This document shows, in pieces, positions 32,988 to 42,165 of a DNA stretch of 64,000 bases. The stretch is taken from positions 3,534,001-3,598,000 of the forward strand of contig OZ242357.1 in assembly GCA_965208815.1 (NCBI GenBank). The letters run 5' to 3'. How positions within the stretch are numbered: position 1 is the stretch's first letter; the number at the start of each line of letters is the position of its first letter. The notes beneath the pieces are model-generated. The model saw only the letters and a list, made by a program, of their open reading frames with translations. It was not told where the DNA came from and did no database searches. The stretch is from Bin55 sp009840545 (GTDB lineage Bacteria > Pseudomonadota > Gammaproteobacteria > Pseudomonadales > Azotimanducaceae). The position numbers and the translations under genes are program-made.

Positions 32988-35402
32988 TCAGAACGAATAG
33001 TCCAGAGTTACGTAAGCCGACCCGCCTTCGAAGTTCGCAGCGGTTCTCCGAGCGTACGGAAGTCCAACGTTCTGTCGATTTGCATAGGGATGCGAAATTT
33101 CATCGACATAAGAATCGAACACGTTCACAAATCCCAGCGTCATACGAAAGTCCTCTGTCACATCGTACCGTAGTTCCACATCGAAAAAGAGCGTTGGATC
33201 GAGGAGTTTCGTTGGGGGATTTCCGCCGATGCGTCCGCGCTCGTCATAATGCTCACCGAAGTAGTTTGCCCGAATCATGACAGTTGCAGCGTCAGAGAGG
33301 AACGTTGTCGTCGATGCGACGATCTTGAGTTTGGGATAGCTATTCTCAATGTCTTCCACATCCGCTACCGAAACAGGTGAAATGCCGTTGACCAAGTTTT
33401 GATCCTTCACACTGACTGCGTTGCGGTTTAGCGCGATGCTAACGTCACTTGTAATGTCACGGACTATTAGAGGAAGAGTCAATACGATATCGAATCCCTT
33501 GGATTCAATGTCAAGTGCATTTGTGTAGAAAGAAACATTGGTTCCGATACCAGTATTCGGGTCAATTGACGGCACGGTTTGAGTCTTGTAGATTCGGTCT
33601 TTAATTTCGATGTCATAAACGTCGAAGGTTAGTTTTGCCCCCTCAAATACTTCATCTATGTCGACACTGAATCCGACGCTAACATTGAGCGAAGTTTCTT
33701 CCGTCAATGGGGCGCCACCCGCGGCAATAGCCAACGGATGATCAGCCGGTACCAATCCCTGTTCCACTTGATCGCCTACGTTCGCGTCAAACGTCGTGGT
33801 GACCTTTTGTATATTGGCTTGTCCTGGAGTCGGTGCATGGAAACCCGTTGAAATCGCTCCACGCCCCGTAATTCGTTCGTCAAAGTGATAGCGTAAAGCA
33901 ATCTTTCCGTTCAGAGTGCCACCAAAGTCCGAATACCCTTCGTAGCGCGCCGCATACTGAGTGATCAAGCCACCCTTTTCTCGTTCGAGTTCGACATAGC
34001 TGGACACGTTTTGTCGTGAAAACGAACCCGCATTACGCGGCTCAAATCCCTTGAAACCACTCGATCCCGCACCTTCATAAGATGTAGGTACGCCCGCCTT
34101 AACAGAAAAGATTTCTCGCCTCCATTCCATTCCGCCAGCGACGTGCCAAGCATCAGAAACTTGCTTGCTTAGATCGACGTTTGCAGAAAGTTCGGTTTGT
34201 TCAAGTGCTCCAACATCAAAATCGCGTTGAAGCGGTTCTCCATTCGAGTTTAGTCCGAGCGACTGGTTGATCGTGTTGAACAACGTGAAGTCGATTTCAT
34301 TGTTGCCGACACCCACGCTGGCATCAAAGTACATGCCATTTGGCATCGTTCCTCGCCAGCCCGAGACGACCGAATAGTCGATCGTCTCGCCGTCAAAGTA
34401 GGGTGTGAATCCACCCGGTAGACCCGTAAATCCTAGATCGGCCAACGTGCGCAGCGTTACATGTCCAGGAGCGCGATAGAAAAAGCGGTACCTTCCTTGA
34501 ACACTAGCGTAGTTGCTTTGCACGTAAACATCCGTGGTATCGGAAACTGGATGACCGGCATTCATGAAAAGCCGAAGACCGTCACTCCGAGGTCGTCCCC
34601 ATGTCTGTGCAAAGGGCCTGTCAGTGAAAGGAGAATCTTGACCAACGCTTGAAACACCTCGGTCGATCAAGGCTTGCGCGTCTGGGCGTTGTTTGCCACG
34701 GGACAGAGCTTCGTTATAGGTTCGCTCAAAGCTGAAGTTTGCAAATCCATCAGAACCAAGGCCCATCCCAACGTTTCCATCGAGCTTAAAGCTCTGCTCA
34801 CCGTCGTAGAACCGTCCAAATTGGCTGCGAAGCATCCCACCCTCGTCGCTGTCCTTCATTTGAAAGTTGATTACTCCCGAAATGGCGTCCGAGCCATACT
34901 GAGCGGAAGCCCCATCTCGAAGAATTTGAACGTTTTCTATGGCGATTGAAGGGATCATGCCGATGTTCGGACCATGTGCTCCTTTTCCTGCTGCCGGGAC
35001 AAATTCAGCGATGAGAGCTGCACGATGCCTGCGCTTGCCGTTGATCATGACCAGAGATTGATCTGGCGCCAGACCCCGAAGCGAAGTCGGTCGAACAAAA
35101 GTGTCGCCATCGCCAGATGCCATCGACGCATTGAAGTAAGGCACCAAAGATCTCAATACGTCGGTGATGTCCGCTGCGTTGCCGATCGCGGAGATGTCGT
35201 CAGTTTGAATAAAGTCGATCGGCGCAGTGGAATCTTCCACGGTACGGGGCGCGACGTTGCGCGTACCGATAACCACGAGTTCTTCAATGTCCTCGTCGGC
35301 ATCAGCCGATTCCTCGCTCTGAGCTAGTGTGGTGTTCGGTGCGAACGAAACGATGATCGCCATCATTGCAAATGGCAGAAAGCGGCGAAGCGCTTGCAAC
35401 AT
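32988..35402 (-). CDS. TonB-dependent outer-membrane receptor
   Basis: An 804-residue receptor: signal peptide (FAMMAIIVSFAPNTTLAQ), TonB box 'EELVVIGTRN', plug domain ('LRGLAPDQSLVMINGKRRHR', 'GSDAISGVINFQMKD') and a 22-strand-type barrel ending in an aromatic C-terminus ('AYVTLDYSF'), the outer-membrane insertion signal. It imports an unknown ligand using TonB. The ATG at 35402 is chosen because AAGGGGGAA lies 8 bases upstream; the open frame extends 40 codons further. It has its own terminator and a leader hairpin. Confidence 0.93.
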   Translation of the reverse strand: MLQALRRFLPFAMMAIIVSFAPNTTLAQSEESADADEDIEELVVIGTRNVAPRTVEDSTAPIDFIQTDDISAIGNAADITDVLRSLVPYFNASMASGDGDTFVRPTSLRGLAPDQSLVMINGKRRHRAALIAEFVPAAGKGAHGPNIGMIPSIAIENVQILRDGASAQYGSDAISGVINFQMKDSDEGGMLRSQFGRFYDGEQSFKLDGNVGMGLGSDGFANFSFERTYNEALSRGKQRPDAQALIDRGVSSVGQDSPFTDRPFAQTWGRPRSDGLRLFMNAGHPVSDTTDVYVQSNYASVQGRYRFFYRAPGHVTLRTLADLGFTGLPGGFTPYFDGETIDYSVVSGWRGTMPNGMYFDASVGVGNNEIDFTLFNTINQSLGLNSNGEPLQRDFDVGALEQTELSANVDLSKQVSDAWHVAGGMEWRREIFSVKAGVPTSYEGAGSSGFKGFEPRNAGSFSRQNVSSYVELEREKGGLITQYAARYEGYSDFGGTLNGKIALRYHFDERITGRGAISTGFHAPTPGQANIQKVTTTFDANVGDQVEQGLVPADHPLAIAAGGAPLTEETSLNVSVGFSVDIDEVFEGAKLTFDVYDIEIKDRIYKTQTVPSIDPNTGIGTNVSFYTNALDIESKGFDIVLTLPLIVRDITSDVSIALNRNAVSVKDQNLVNGISPVSVADVEDIENSYPKLKIVASTTTFLSDAATVMIRANYFGEHYDERGRIGGNPPTKLLDPTLFFDVELRYDVTEDFRMTLGFVNVFDSYVDEISHPYANRQNVGLPYARRTAANFEGGSAYVTLDYSF

Positions 35403-35749
35403 GGTTATTCCCCCTTTCATGTAGCGGACTTCGATTGGATTTCCAATCGAAGTTGATTTGAAAACGATTGTCGAGTTGGTGTGCTCATGTGGCCGCCAAA
35501 TCGTAGGGGCGCACTGCCACACCGCACTCGACCCAAAATCGAGTTTTCTCTGTCGCTGTCAGCAATTTTAACTTTAATACCTTGGATATTCAACGAGATT
35601 ACTGAATTGTCGGGCACGCCGAGTTGAATCACCACGCTCGAGTGAGTCGCAACAGAGCTTCCCTGATGTGTTGGCGTACAATCTCAGGCGGCGTAGTCTC
35701 GGTTGCCATCTTCAGGCAATCTCTAGGACTCTCTCAAAATAGGTAATTG
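35403..35749. other. Intergenic region between TonB-dependent receptor and nucleotidyltransferase
   Basis: A 347-bp divergent region. It holds the receptor ribosome site, the 11-bp hairpin listed separately, and a weaker 6-bp dyad (ACTCGA...TCGAGT) about 80 bases further upstream. A minus-strand open frame at 35417-35635 has no plausible ribosome site or composition and is not called. No RNA gene is recognised. Confidence 0.5.
35428..35453 (-). promoter_or_regulatory. Perfect 11-bp hairpin in the receptor leader
   Basis: ACTTCGATTGG (35428-35438) and CCAATCGAAGT (35443-35453) are perfectly complementary with a 4-base loop, ending about 15 bases before the receptor ribosome site. No T tract follows. 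It could be a repressor operator or a translation-affecting leader structure. Confidence 0.5.
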
Positions 35750-36667
35750 ATGCACGTTTCGCAAAAACAGCGATTTGAAGAGGCTCTGGAATCACTAGTT
35801 GATCGTGTCAAGGAAGATGACCATGTTCTCGCTGCGATTCTGTGTGGGAGCCTTTCCTACGACGTAGTTTGGGACAAATCGGACATCGATCTTGTATTGG
35901 TCTGCACCGACGACAAGAAGACCAATACTCACTTTGTCTCGCTGGTTGAAGATGACATCAATATTCACGTGACCGTTCAGCCCAGGCTGGAGTTTAGGCG
36001 TTCACTAGAGTCTTCTGTTCGCAACACTTTTGAACACTCAATGTACGCCCGTGGAAGGCTGCTATACAGCAAGGATCCGTCAATAGAGGAACTGTTTCAG
36101 GAATTGTCAGAGTTGGGCGAACACGACACACAAATACAACTGATGGGAGTCGCACAACATGCTCTGTTTGTTCTCTACAAGGCAAGGAAGTGGATTGAGA
36201 TCAAGGATGATCTTTTCTACACGGCTCGCTGGATCATTCAAACTGCGCTTCCACTAGCAGAGGTCGAAGTTAGCCTGGCAGGAGAAATCGTGGACCGTGA
36301 AGCTCTTGCGCGTGCTTTGGAGCTGAATCCCAGCGTGTTCAAGCCGATCTACTCCGATCTTTTCGAACAACCGGTTACACGCGAGAAATTGGAATGCAGC
36401 ATCGATGTGATCGATGACTACCTGGAAGACAAAGCCGATTTGCTGTTTGGTCCTGTTCTTGAGTACTTGCGAAGCGCTTTTGGCGAACCAAGGTCGGCGA
36501 CACAGATAGACCACTACTTTTTCAGAAATTTCGGGATCCACGGAATCACCACAGCATGCGAATGGCTGTCTGACATAGGCCGAATAGAAAAAGCATCTAC
36601 CCCCGTCAAACTCACGACTCGGAGTCAAATTCAGGTCGACGAGGTTGCGTTTCTCTATTTGAGATAA
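35750..36667 (+). CDS. Nucleotidyltransferase-domain protein
   Basis: A 305-residue protein with an N-terminal polymerase-beta-like nucleotidyltransferase domain: 'ILCGSLSYDVVWDKSDIDLV' carries the GS motif and the DxD metal ligands. A helical HEPN-like middle ('AQHALFVLYKARKWIEIKDD') and a small C-terminal winged-helix-like segment follow. Such proteins transfer nucleotides to antibiotics, proteins or RNA; the target is unknown. ATG 35750 has AGGT six bases upstream. It precedes uvrA by 26 bp and may be co-transcribed. Confidence 0.75.
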   Translation: MHVSQKQRFEEALESLVDRVKEDDHVLAAILCGSLSYDVVWDKSDIDLVLVCTDDKKTNTHFVSLVEDDINIHVTVQPRLEFRRSLESSVRNTFEHSMYARGRLLYSKDPSIEELFQELSELGEHDTQIQLMGVAQHALFVLYKARKWIEIKDDLFYTARWIIQTALPLAEVEVSLAGEIVDREALARALELNPSVFKPIYSDLFEQPVTREKLECSIDVIDDYLEDKADLLFGPVLEYLRSAFGEPRSATQIDHYFFRNFGIHGITTACEWLSDIGRIEKASTPVKLTTRSQIQVDEVAFLYLR

Positions 36668-36693
36668 CAGTGTTCTGAGGAGACGAACTAACA

Positions 36694-39615
36694 ATGGCCC
36701 AGACACAGACTGTTCCTGATTCATTGCAAGAGGATGCTCCTGCGTATCGGACAACAATTGCGGTTCAAGGGACGAGAGTCCACAACCTAAAGGACGTATC
36801 TGTAGAGATTCCTCGGGACAAGTTTGTAGTAATCACGGGTTTGTCCGGCTCGGGCAAGTCGTCCCTTGCGTTTGACACGATCTATGCGGAGGGTCAACGA
36901 CGCTACATGGAGTCGCTGTCCACGTACGCGAAGAGATTCATTGCTCAGGTCGAAAAACCCGACGTGGACTTTGTCTATGGCTTGTCTCCTGTGATATCGA
37001 TCGAACAGAAGACCATTGCCCGAAATCCCCGGTCCACTGTGGGTACTCTGACTGATGTATCGAGCTATCTCAATTTGTTGTTCGCCACCATTGCTGATGC
37101 CTCGTGCCCCTATACGGGTGAGCCTATACCTGTAAAGACATCCGGCAACATTGTCGAGTCAATTCTTGCGCTACCGTTTGATACCGAGTTCGAGCTACTC
37201 GCCCCGATTTTCCAAGTCTATGGCGAAGAACCGAAGTTTTTGTTCAACGAAGTACGAAAGCTGGGGTGCCGCACCGTGTTGATAGACGGTGAGCGAGTGG
37301 ATCTCACTCAAGAAGTGCCACAGGCATTGGGCAGCGATCAGGAATTGATGGCAGTTGTTGATCGATTCACACTTGTAGCCGGAGTGGAGAAGCAGCTCAA
37401 AGCCGCAGTGGAACATGCGTTAAGGGTTGGTGATTCCTTGATGACTCTTCGCATTGTCTCCGGAATGAACAAGCGAGATTCACAGAAATACCTGCGAGAA
37501 TTTGGCAGCAAGACGCACGGTCTTGTGTACGGAGATATCGTTCCCGACTTCTTCATGTTCAACAACCCGGAGAGCGCATGTCGCACTTGTGGAGGAGTGG
37601 GAAGAGACAAGCAAACACATCCTGAGCTTCTGGTTACCAATCCCGAGCGAAGCATTCGAGCAGGCTGCTTTTTGCGCGATGCATACAGCTACAAACCCGA
37701 CAATCATGCTGGCTACGTCTTGTATTCGCTCGCCGACAAGTATGGATTCTCGCTAGACACACCATGGTCCGACTTGAGCAAGGAACAACAGGATCTGGTG
37801 ATGTACGGAACAAAGGGTGAGTTGCTACAACTCAAGATTCCTCCGGAAGCCAAGGATCCTAAAGAACGGTGGTTGCGATGGCCCTCCAATTTTCAAGGGA
37901 TTGCGGGACAGATTGAACAACACTATCGATGGTATAGACAACGAGGAGTTCCGAGTTCCGGAATGGAGGATTACCTCGATCGTGTAATGGTCGAGTACCA
38001 ATGTGCCGACTGCAAGGGGTCGCGCCTGAGAAGCACTCGAATGCTCTTTCGAATCAACGGATGCTCGATCTATGATCTTGGACAGATGAATTTCGACGAG
38101 TTGGCACCGTTTCTTTCTACCATCAAGCCGACTGGGCCTCATGGGCAAGCGGGTCTACAGGTACTTGCGGAGATTAGAAAGCGCTTGGACCTCCTTTTGG
38201 GTATTGGGTTGGATTACTTGAACTTCAATCGAACTTCGGGATCATTGTCGGGCGGTGAGGCCCAGAGGATTCGTTTGTCGACGCAAATCGGATCCGGACT
38301 CATGGGAATGCTCTACGTATTGGATGAACCATCCATTGGGTTGCATCCGAAGGACAATGTCAAGATGATCAACACGCTGCGATCATTGAGGGACTTGGGC
38401 AATACGGTAATTGTCGTTGAGCACGATGAAGAGACGATTCGCTCCGCAGACCATATTGTCGAACTTGGTCCCGGACCGGGGATCCACGGCGGAGAAGTGG
38501 TGGCCACTGGTTCGCTCAAGAATATTCTGGATTGCAGAAGATCACCAACAGGTCAATATTTCTCCGGAGCCAAGCGCATTGACACACCCGAGTCTCGACG
38601 TGAGGCAAACGAGAAATCATTGACGATTCGGGGCGCATCCGAGAACAACCTCAAGAACATCGATGTCGAGATTCCCTTGGGACTCTTCGTTTGCGTGAGC
38701 GGCGCTTCAGGCTCAGGAAAGTCGACGCTCGTAAATGAAATCCTGTACAAAGAATTGTGGAAGCAGTTGGTAGACACTCGATCTCTATCTGGATCTCATG
38801 AGTCGTTGGACGGAACGGAACACCTCACACGTGTCATAAATATTGATCAGACTCCTATAGGACGTAACAGCCGATCAAATCCTTCTACGTACATTGGCGT
38901 GTACGACTTGATACGCACGCTGTTCTCCAAGACAGAGGAATCCAAGGAACGAGGTTACAAACCTGGTCGGTTCAGCTTCAACGTAAAGGGCGGCAGATGT
39001 GAGGAATGCCAGGGAGAGGGGGTTATTGCCACGAAGCTCTACTTCATGCCTGATGTGGAGGTCATGTGTGCGACTTGCAAAGGTCGGCGATTCAACGACG
39101 ACACGCTGGAAATAACTTACAAAGAAAAGAATATTTCCGATGTTCTTGAAATGTCGATTGAGGAAGCTGTGGAGTTCTTTGAAGGTGAACCAAGCATTGC
39201 GCGCAAAATCTCGGTTCTCAACGAACTGGGTTTGGGTTATCTGACTCTCGGTCAGTCCGCGACCACGCTCTCAGGGGGTGAGGCTCAACGAGTCAAGCTC
39301 GCTGGCGAACTGTCCAAAATGCAACGACGAGGACATTCTCTCTATATTCTTGATGAACCAACTACTGGATTGCATTTAGCCGACATTTCAAAACTCTTGG
39401 ACTGCTTGGATCGACTGGTAGAAGCAGGCAATACGGTATTAGTAATCGAACACCATTTAGATGTGATTAAGACAGCTGATCATGTGATCGATCTTGGACC
39501 GGAAGGTGGCCGCGGTGGGGGCGAAGTCATAGCATGTGGAACACCCGAGGCTGTAGCTGCCAACAAGCGCTCTCATACCGGAAGATTTCTGCGAGAACAC
39601 CTGCAAGTCGCCTGA
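36694..39615 (+). CDS. uvrA: UvrA-family excinuclease ABC subunit A (divergent)
   Basis: A 973-residue protein with two ABC modules: Walker A 'GLSGSGKSSLAFDT' and 'GASGSGKSTLVNEIL', two signature motifs ('GSLSGGEAQRIRL', 'TTLSGGEAQRVKL'), and the C-terminal zinc finger 'CEECQGEG' ... 'CATCKGRR'. UvrA recognises DNA lesions with UvrB in nucleotide-excision repair. It is longer than the E. coli protein, and the usual first CPxCG-type segment reads 'CPYTGEPI'. It may therefore be a lineage-specific form or a second UvrA; the normal partner ssb is not adjacent. Confidence 0.88.
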   Translation: MAQTQTVPDSLQEDAPAYRTTIAVQGTRVHNLKDVSVEIPRDKFVVITGLSGSGKSSLAFDTIYAEGQRRYMESLSTYAKRFIAQVEKPDVDFVYGLSPVISIEQKTIARNPRSTVGTLTDVSSYLNLLFATIADASCPYTGEPIPVKTSGNIVESILALPFDTEFELLAPIFQVYGEEPKFLFNEVRKLGCRTVLIDGERVDLTQEVPQALGSDQELMAVVDRFTLVAGVEKQLKAAVEHALRVGDSLMTLRIVSGMNKRDSQKYLREFGSKTHGLVYGDIVPDFFMFNNPESACRTCGGVGRDKQTHPELLVTNPERSIRAGCFLRDAYSYKPDNHAGYVLYSLADKYGFSLDTPWSDLSKEQQDLVMYGTKGELLQLKIPPEAKDPKERWLRWPSNFQGIAGQIEQHYRWYRQRGVPSSGMEDYLDRVMVEYQCADCKGSRLRSTRMLFRINGCSIYDLGQMNFDELAPFLSTIKPTGPHGQAGLQVLAEIRKRLDLLLGIGLDYLNFNRTSGSLSGGEAQRIRLSTQIGSGLMGMLYVLDEPSIGLHPKDNVKMINTLRSLRDLGNTVIVVEHDEETIRSADHIVELGPGPGIHGGEVVATGSLKNILDCRRSPTGQYFSGAKRIDTPESRREANEKSLTIRGASENNLKNIDVEIPLGLFVCVSGASGSGKSTLVNEILYKELWKQLVDTRSLSGSHESLDGTEHLTRVINIDQTPIGRNSRSNPSTYIGVYDLIRTLFSKTEESKERGYKPGRFSFNVKGGRCEECQGEGVIATKLYFMPDVEVMCATCKGRRFNDDTLEITYKEKNISDVLEMSIEEAVEFFEGEPSIARKISVLNELGLGYLTLGQSATTLSGGEAQRVKLAGELSKMQRRGHSLYILDEPTTGLHLADISKLLDCLDRLVEAGNTVLVIEHHLDVIKTADHVIDLGPEGGRGGGEVIACGTPEAVAANKRSHTGRFLREHLQVA

Positions 39616-39635
39616 CTGCGGGCATTGCGCAGCCG

Positions 39636-40058
39636 TTACTCCTCCGAGCTTTGGTGGGTCCGTGCCTCCGCACGAATCCGATTCACCATAGCGCGAAGTC
39701 CGTTTCCACGGGTGGTACTCAAGTGGGAGAACAGCTTGAGTTCCTCGAAGAGTCCGTCTATGTCAAACTCAAGAATCTCTCTTGGAGACAGGTTTTTGTA
39801 GGCCGACTGAATAATGGCGATGAGTCCGCGAACAATGTGCGCATCGCTGTCGATCTCTAGTCGCAGAGAGTTGGAAGTGGAGTCGTAATTGGAGACGAGC
39901 CAAACTTGGCTCTGGCATCCTCGAACTATATTCTGATCAGTTCGTTTCTCATATGGAAGCGACGGTACGGTCTTTCCCATATCGAGAATGAACCGGTACT
40001 TGTCCTCCCAGTCGTCAAAGAATTCAAAGGAAGTCCTGATCTCGTCGAGATCAACCAT
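39636..40058 (-). CDS. sufE: Cysteine desulfuration protein SufE
   Basis: A 140-residue SufE-fold protein with the persulfide-accepting cysteine in 'NIVRGCQSQVWLV' and the typical N-terminus ('EIRTSFEFFDDWEDKYRFIL'). SufE takes sulfur from SufS and passes it to the SufBCD scaffold. It is the last gene of the SUF operon on the minus strand, 4 bp after sufT, and converges on uvrA with 20 bp between stops. Confidence 0.93.
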   Translation of the reverse strand: MVDLDEIRTSFEFFDDWEDKYRFILDMGKTVPSLPYEKRTDQNIVRGCQSQVWLVSNYDSTSNSLRLEIDSDAHIVRGLIAIIQSAYKNLSPREILEFDIDGLFEELKLFSHLSTTRGNGLRAMVNRIRAEARTHQSSEE

Positions 40059-40062
40059 GGCG

Positions 40063-40608
40063 TCAAAACAAGCCGAGTTCGAGCTGTGCTTCTTCGCTCA
40101 TCAAATCCCGTGACCAAGGGGGATCGAACACCAGTTCCACCGCTACGTTCTCGACGTGGGGCACCTTCAGGACTCTCTGCTCAACATCCCGAACCAGCAC
40201 CGGACCCATACCGCAACCCGGGGCAGTCAGGGTCATGGTTACCGCAACTGCTTGGTTACTAATGTCCACGTTGTAAACAAGTCCTAAATCGACGATGTTC
40301 ACTGGAATTTCCGGGTCGTGGATTGTGCGCAGAACTTGCCAGACTTGGTCGGACGACACCTTCCCATCCTCGGGGGCGTCGAGCGTGAGCACTTCGGGTT
40401 CGAAACCAAGTGCATCCGCATTTTCTGCTTCGATCCGAGCCATGTTGCCATTGAAAACAACAGTAAATGTGCCGCCTAGACTTTGGGTCAAAGTGACGAA
40501 CACTCCGCCCGGTATGGTTATGCGATCGCCCGTAGGTACTAGCCGCGCCTCTACTTCTCGGGCGACAGGTATGAGCTTACGTTCCACGGATTGAGAAGCT
40601 CTCTCCAC
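40063..40608 (-). CDS. sufT: SufT (DUF59/MIP18-like) Fe-S maturation protein
   Basis: A 181-residue protein combining an N-terminal beta domain ('VPTGDRITIPGGVFVTLTQ') with a DUF59 domain ('VLRTIHDPEIPVNIVDLGLV', 'TLTAPGCGMGPVLVRDVEQR'). SufT supports Fe-S maturation, mainly under high cofactor demand, in bacteria that have it. The cysteine in 'APGCGMG' is conserved in the family. ATG 40608 overlaps the upstream gene by 32 bases; GTG 40587 would reduce this and also fits. Confidence 0.9.
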   Translation of the reverse strand: MERASQSVERKLIPVAREVEARLVPTGDRITIPGGVFVTLTQSLGGTFTVVFNGNMARIEAENADALGFEPEVLTLDAPEDGKVSSDQVWQVLRTIHDPEIPVNIVDLGLVYNVDISNQAVAVTMTLTAPGCGMGPVLVRDVEQRVLKVPHVENVAVELVFDPPWSRDLMSEEAQLELGLF

Positions 40609-40939
40609 AACCGCACAGGGTGTCGGCGTTCGGGTTGTTGAACTTCAACGCGGAATTCAATCCTTCCGTGACATAGTCGATCTGTGTTCCCCTGAGTAAC
40701 TCCCAGTCCTGGTTTGTTACCAAAATTGAGATATCGTCTCCAAAGTCAAAGACTCGAGCGTCATCGATGTCGTCCTTGTACTTGAGAAAACTTAGCTCGT
40801 ACATGTAGCCGTTGCAGCCGGTCTCGGAAATCCCAAGGACCAGTCCATAGGCTTTCTCACTCTTCAACTGCTGACGAACATGTACTCGCGCCCTGTCGGT
40901 CAGCGAGAGTTGGGTAGGATCGAACGATTCCGCTCTCAT
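40577..40939 (-). CDS. sufA: A-type Fe-S carrier (SufA/IscA-like)
   Basis: A 120-residue HesB-fold protein. The three conserved cysteines are present: 'SETGCNGYMYELSF' and 'TLCGCGESFSI'. A-type carriers accept clusters from SufBCD and deliver them to apo-enzymes. Its place inside the SUF operon after sufS supports a SufA role, although family A/B/C types cannot be separated by eye. Confidence 0.9.
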   Translation of the reverse strand: MRAESFDPTQLSLTDRARVHVRQQLKSEKAYGLVLGISETGCNGYMYELSFLKYKDDIDDARVFDFGDDISILVTNQDWELLRGTQIDYVTEGLNSALKFNNPNADTLCGCGESFSIRGT

Positions 40940-40950
40940 GCTAGTGATCT

Positions 40951-42165
40951 TTAGTGGTTTAGTATTCGAACTGCCGCCTGAACGGCTTCCGTAAGCTTAT
41001 CGACTTCTTCCATCGAATTATATAGACCAAAAGAAGCTCGAATCGTGCCCGGAATGCCCAATACCTCCATCAAAGGCATTGCGCAATGATGTCCAGAGCG
41101 AACCGCAACGTCCTGCTGATCAAGTAGCGTTGCAACGTCATTTGGATGAGTACCGTCTATCAAGAAGGAAACGATTGGACACTTACTGGGTCCCTCTCCA
41201 ATGATCTTCAATCCCTCTATTTGCTTGAGAGAGGAAGTTGCGTAACGAAGTAGGTCTTGCTCAAACTCGTGAAGTCCTTCTTGCTTTCTCTTGGAGTAGT
41301 ACTCGAGGGCAGTTTCCAGTCCTATAGGACCAGAGATGTCCGGGGTTCCCGCTTCAAAACGATAGGGAGAACTTTGGTAGGTAGTTCGTTCGATGGAGAC
41401 TGTTTCAATCATCTCGCCACCGCCTTGCCATGGGGGCATCGCCTCGAGCAAGTCGAGCTTTCCGTACAACACTCCGATACCAGTGGGTCCGTAGACCTTG
41501 TGACCGGAAAACGCGTAGAAGTCACAGTCGAGTTTTGATACGTCGATTTCCGTATGGGCTGCTGCCTGTGCACCATCGACTAGGACCCGCGCGCCTGCGT
41601 CATGTGCCATTTCAATCATTTCCTTTACGGGATTGATGGTTCCCAACGCATTGGAGATGTGGCCAAGTGCGACAATTTGTACATTACGGCTTAACAGCTC
41701 TCGATAGTGGTCCAGATCCAACGTTCCGTTGGATTTAACCTTGACGGCAACGAGTTGCGCGCCGGTTCGCATACAAGCTAGCTGCCATGGAACGATGTTG
41801 GAGTGGTGTTCCAATTGAGTTACGACGACATGAGACTCGGGCGTGAGAAACTTCGAGCCATAGGAATGCGCGACGAGGTTGATGGATTCTGTTGTACCGC
41901 GAGTCCAAACGATCTCCTCTCGACAACGCGCTCCAATAAATTCAGCAATGGACTGGCGAGCATTCTCGAACCTTTGCGTTGCTTCGTCGCTGAGTGTGTG
42001 AGCACTCCGATGTACATTGGAGTTGAAATTCCCGTAGTAGTCCAAAAGTGAATCAAGGACGATCTGCGGTTTTTGTGTTGTGGCGGCATTGTCGAGATAG
42101 GCGATTGGCTCACGGTTGCAGATGAGAGGGAAATCGTGGCGCGGGGGAACAAAGTTAGTCTTCAT
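40951..42165 (-). CDS. sufS: Cysteine desulfurase SufS
   Basis: A 404-residue PLP enzyme of the class II desulfurases. The PLP lysine is in 'DFYAFSGHKVYGPTGIGVL' and the catalytic cysteine in 'VRSGHHCAMPLM'. It removes sulfur from cysteine, forming a persulfide passed to SufE. Its start overlaps the sufD stop by 4 bases, so the two are coupled. Confidence 0.95.
   Translation of the reverse strand: MKTNFVPPRHDFPLICNREPIAYLDNAATTQKPQIVLDSLLDYYGNFNSNVHRSAHTLSDEATQRFENARQSIAEFIGARCREEIVWTRGTTESINLVAHSYGSKFLTPESHVVVTQLEHHSNIVPWQLACMRTGAQLVAVKVKSNGTLDLDHYRELLSRNVQIVALGHISNALGTINPVKEMIEMAHDAGARVLVDGAQAAAHTEIDVSKLDCDFYAFSGHKVYGPTGIGVLYGKLDLLEAMPPWQGGGEMIETVSIERTTYQSSPYRFEAGTPDISGPIGLETALEYYSKRKQEGLHEFEQDLLRYATSSLKQIEGLKIIGEGPSKCPIVSFLIDGTHPNDVATLLDQQDVAVRSGHHCAMPLMEVLGIPGTIRASFGLYNSMEEVDKLTEAVQAAVRILNH

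Noticed and set aside
35417..35635. Possible 72-residue minus-strand gene upstream of the TonB-dependent receptor
   Set aside because: It covers the receptor leader and hairpin, has no plausible ribosome site and no recognisable protein features.
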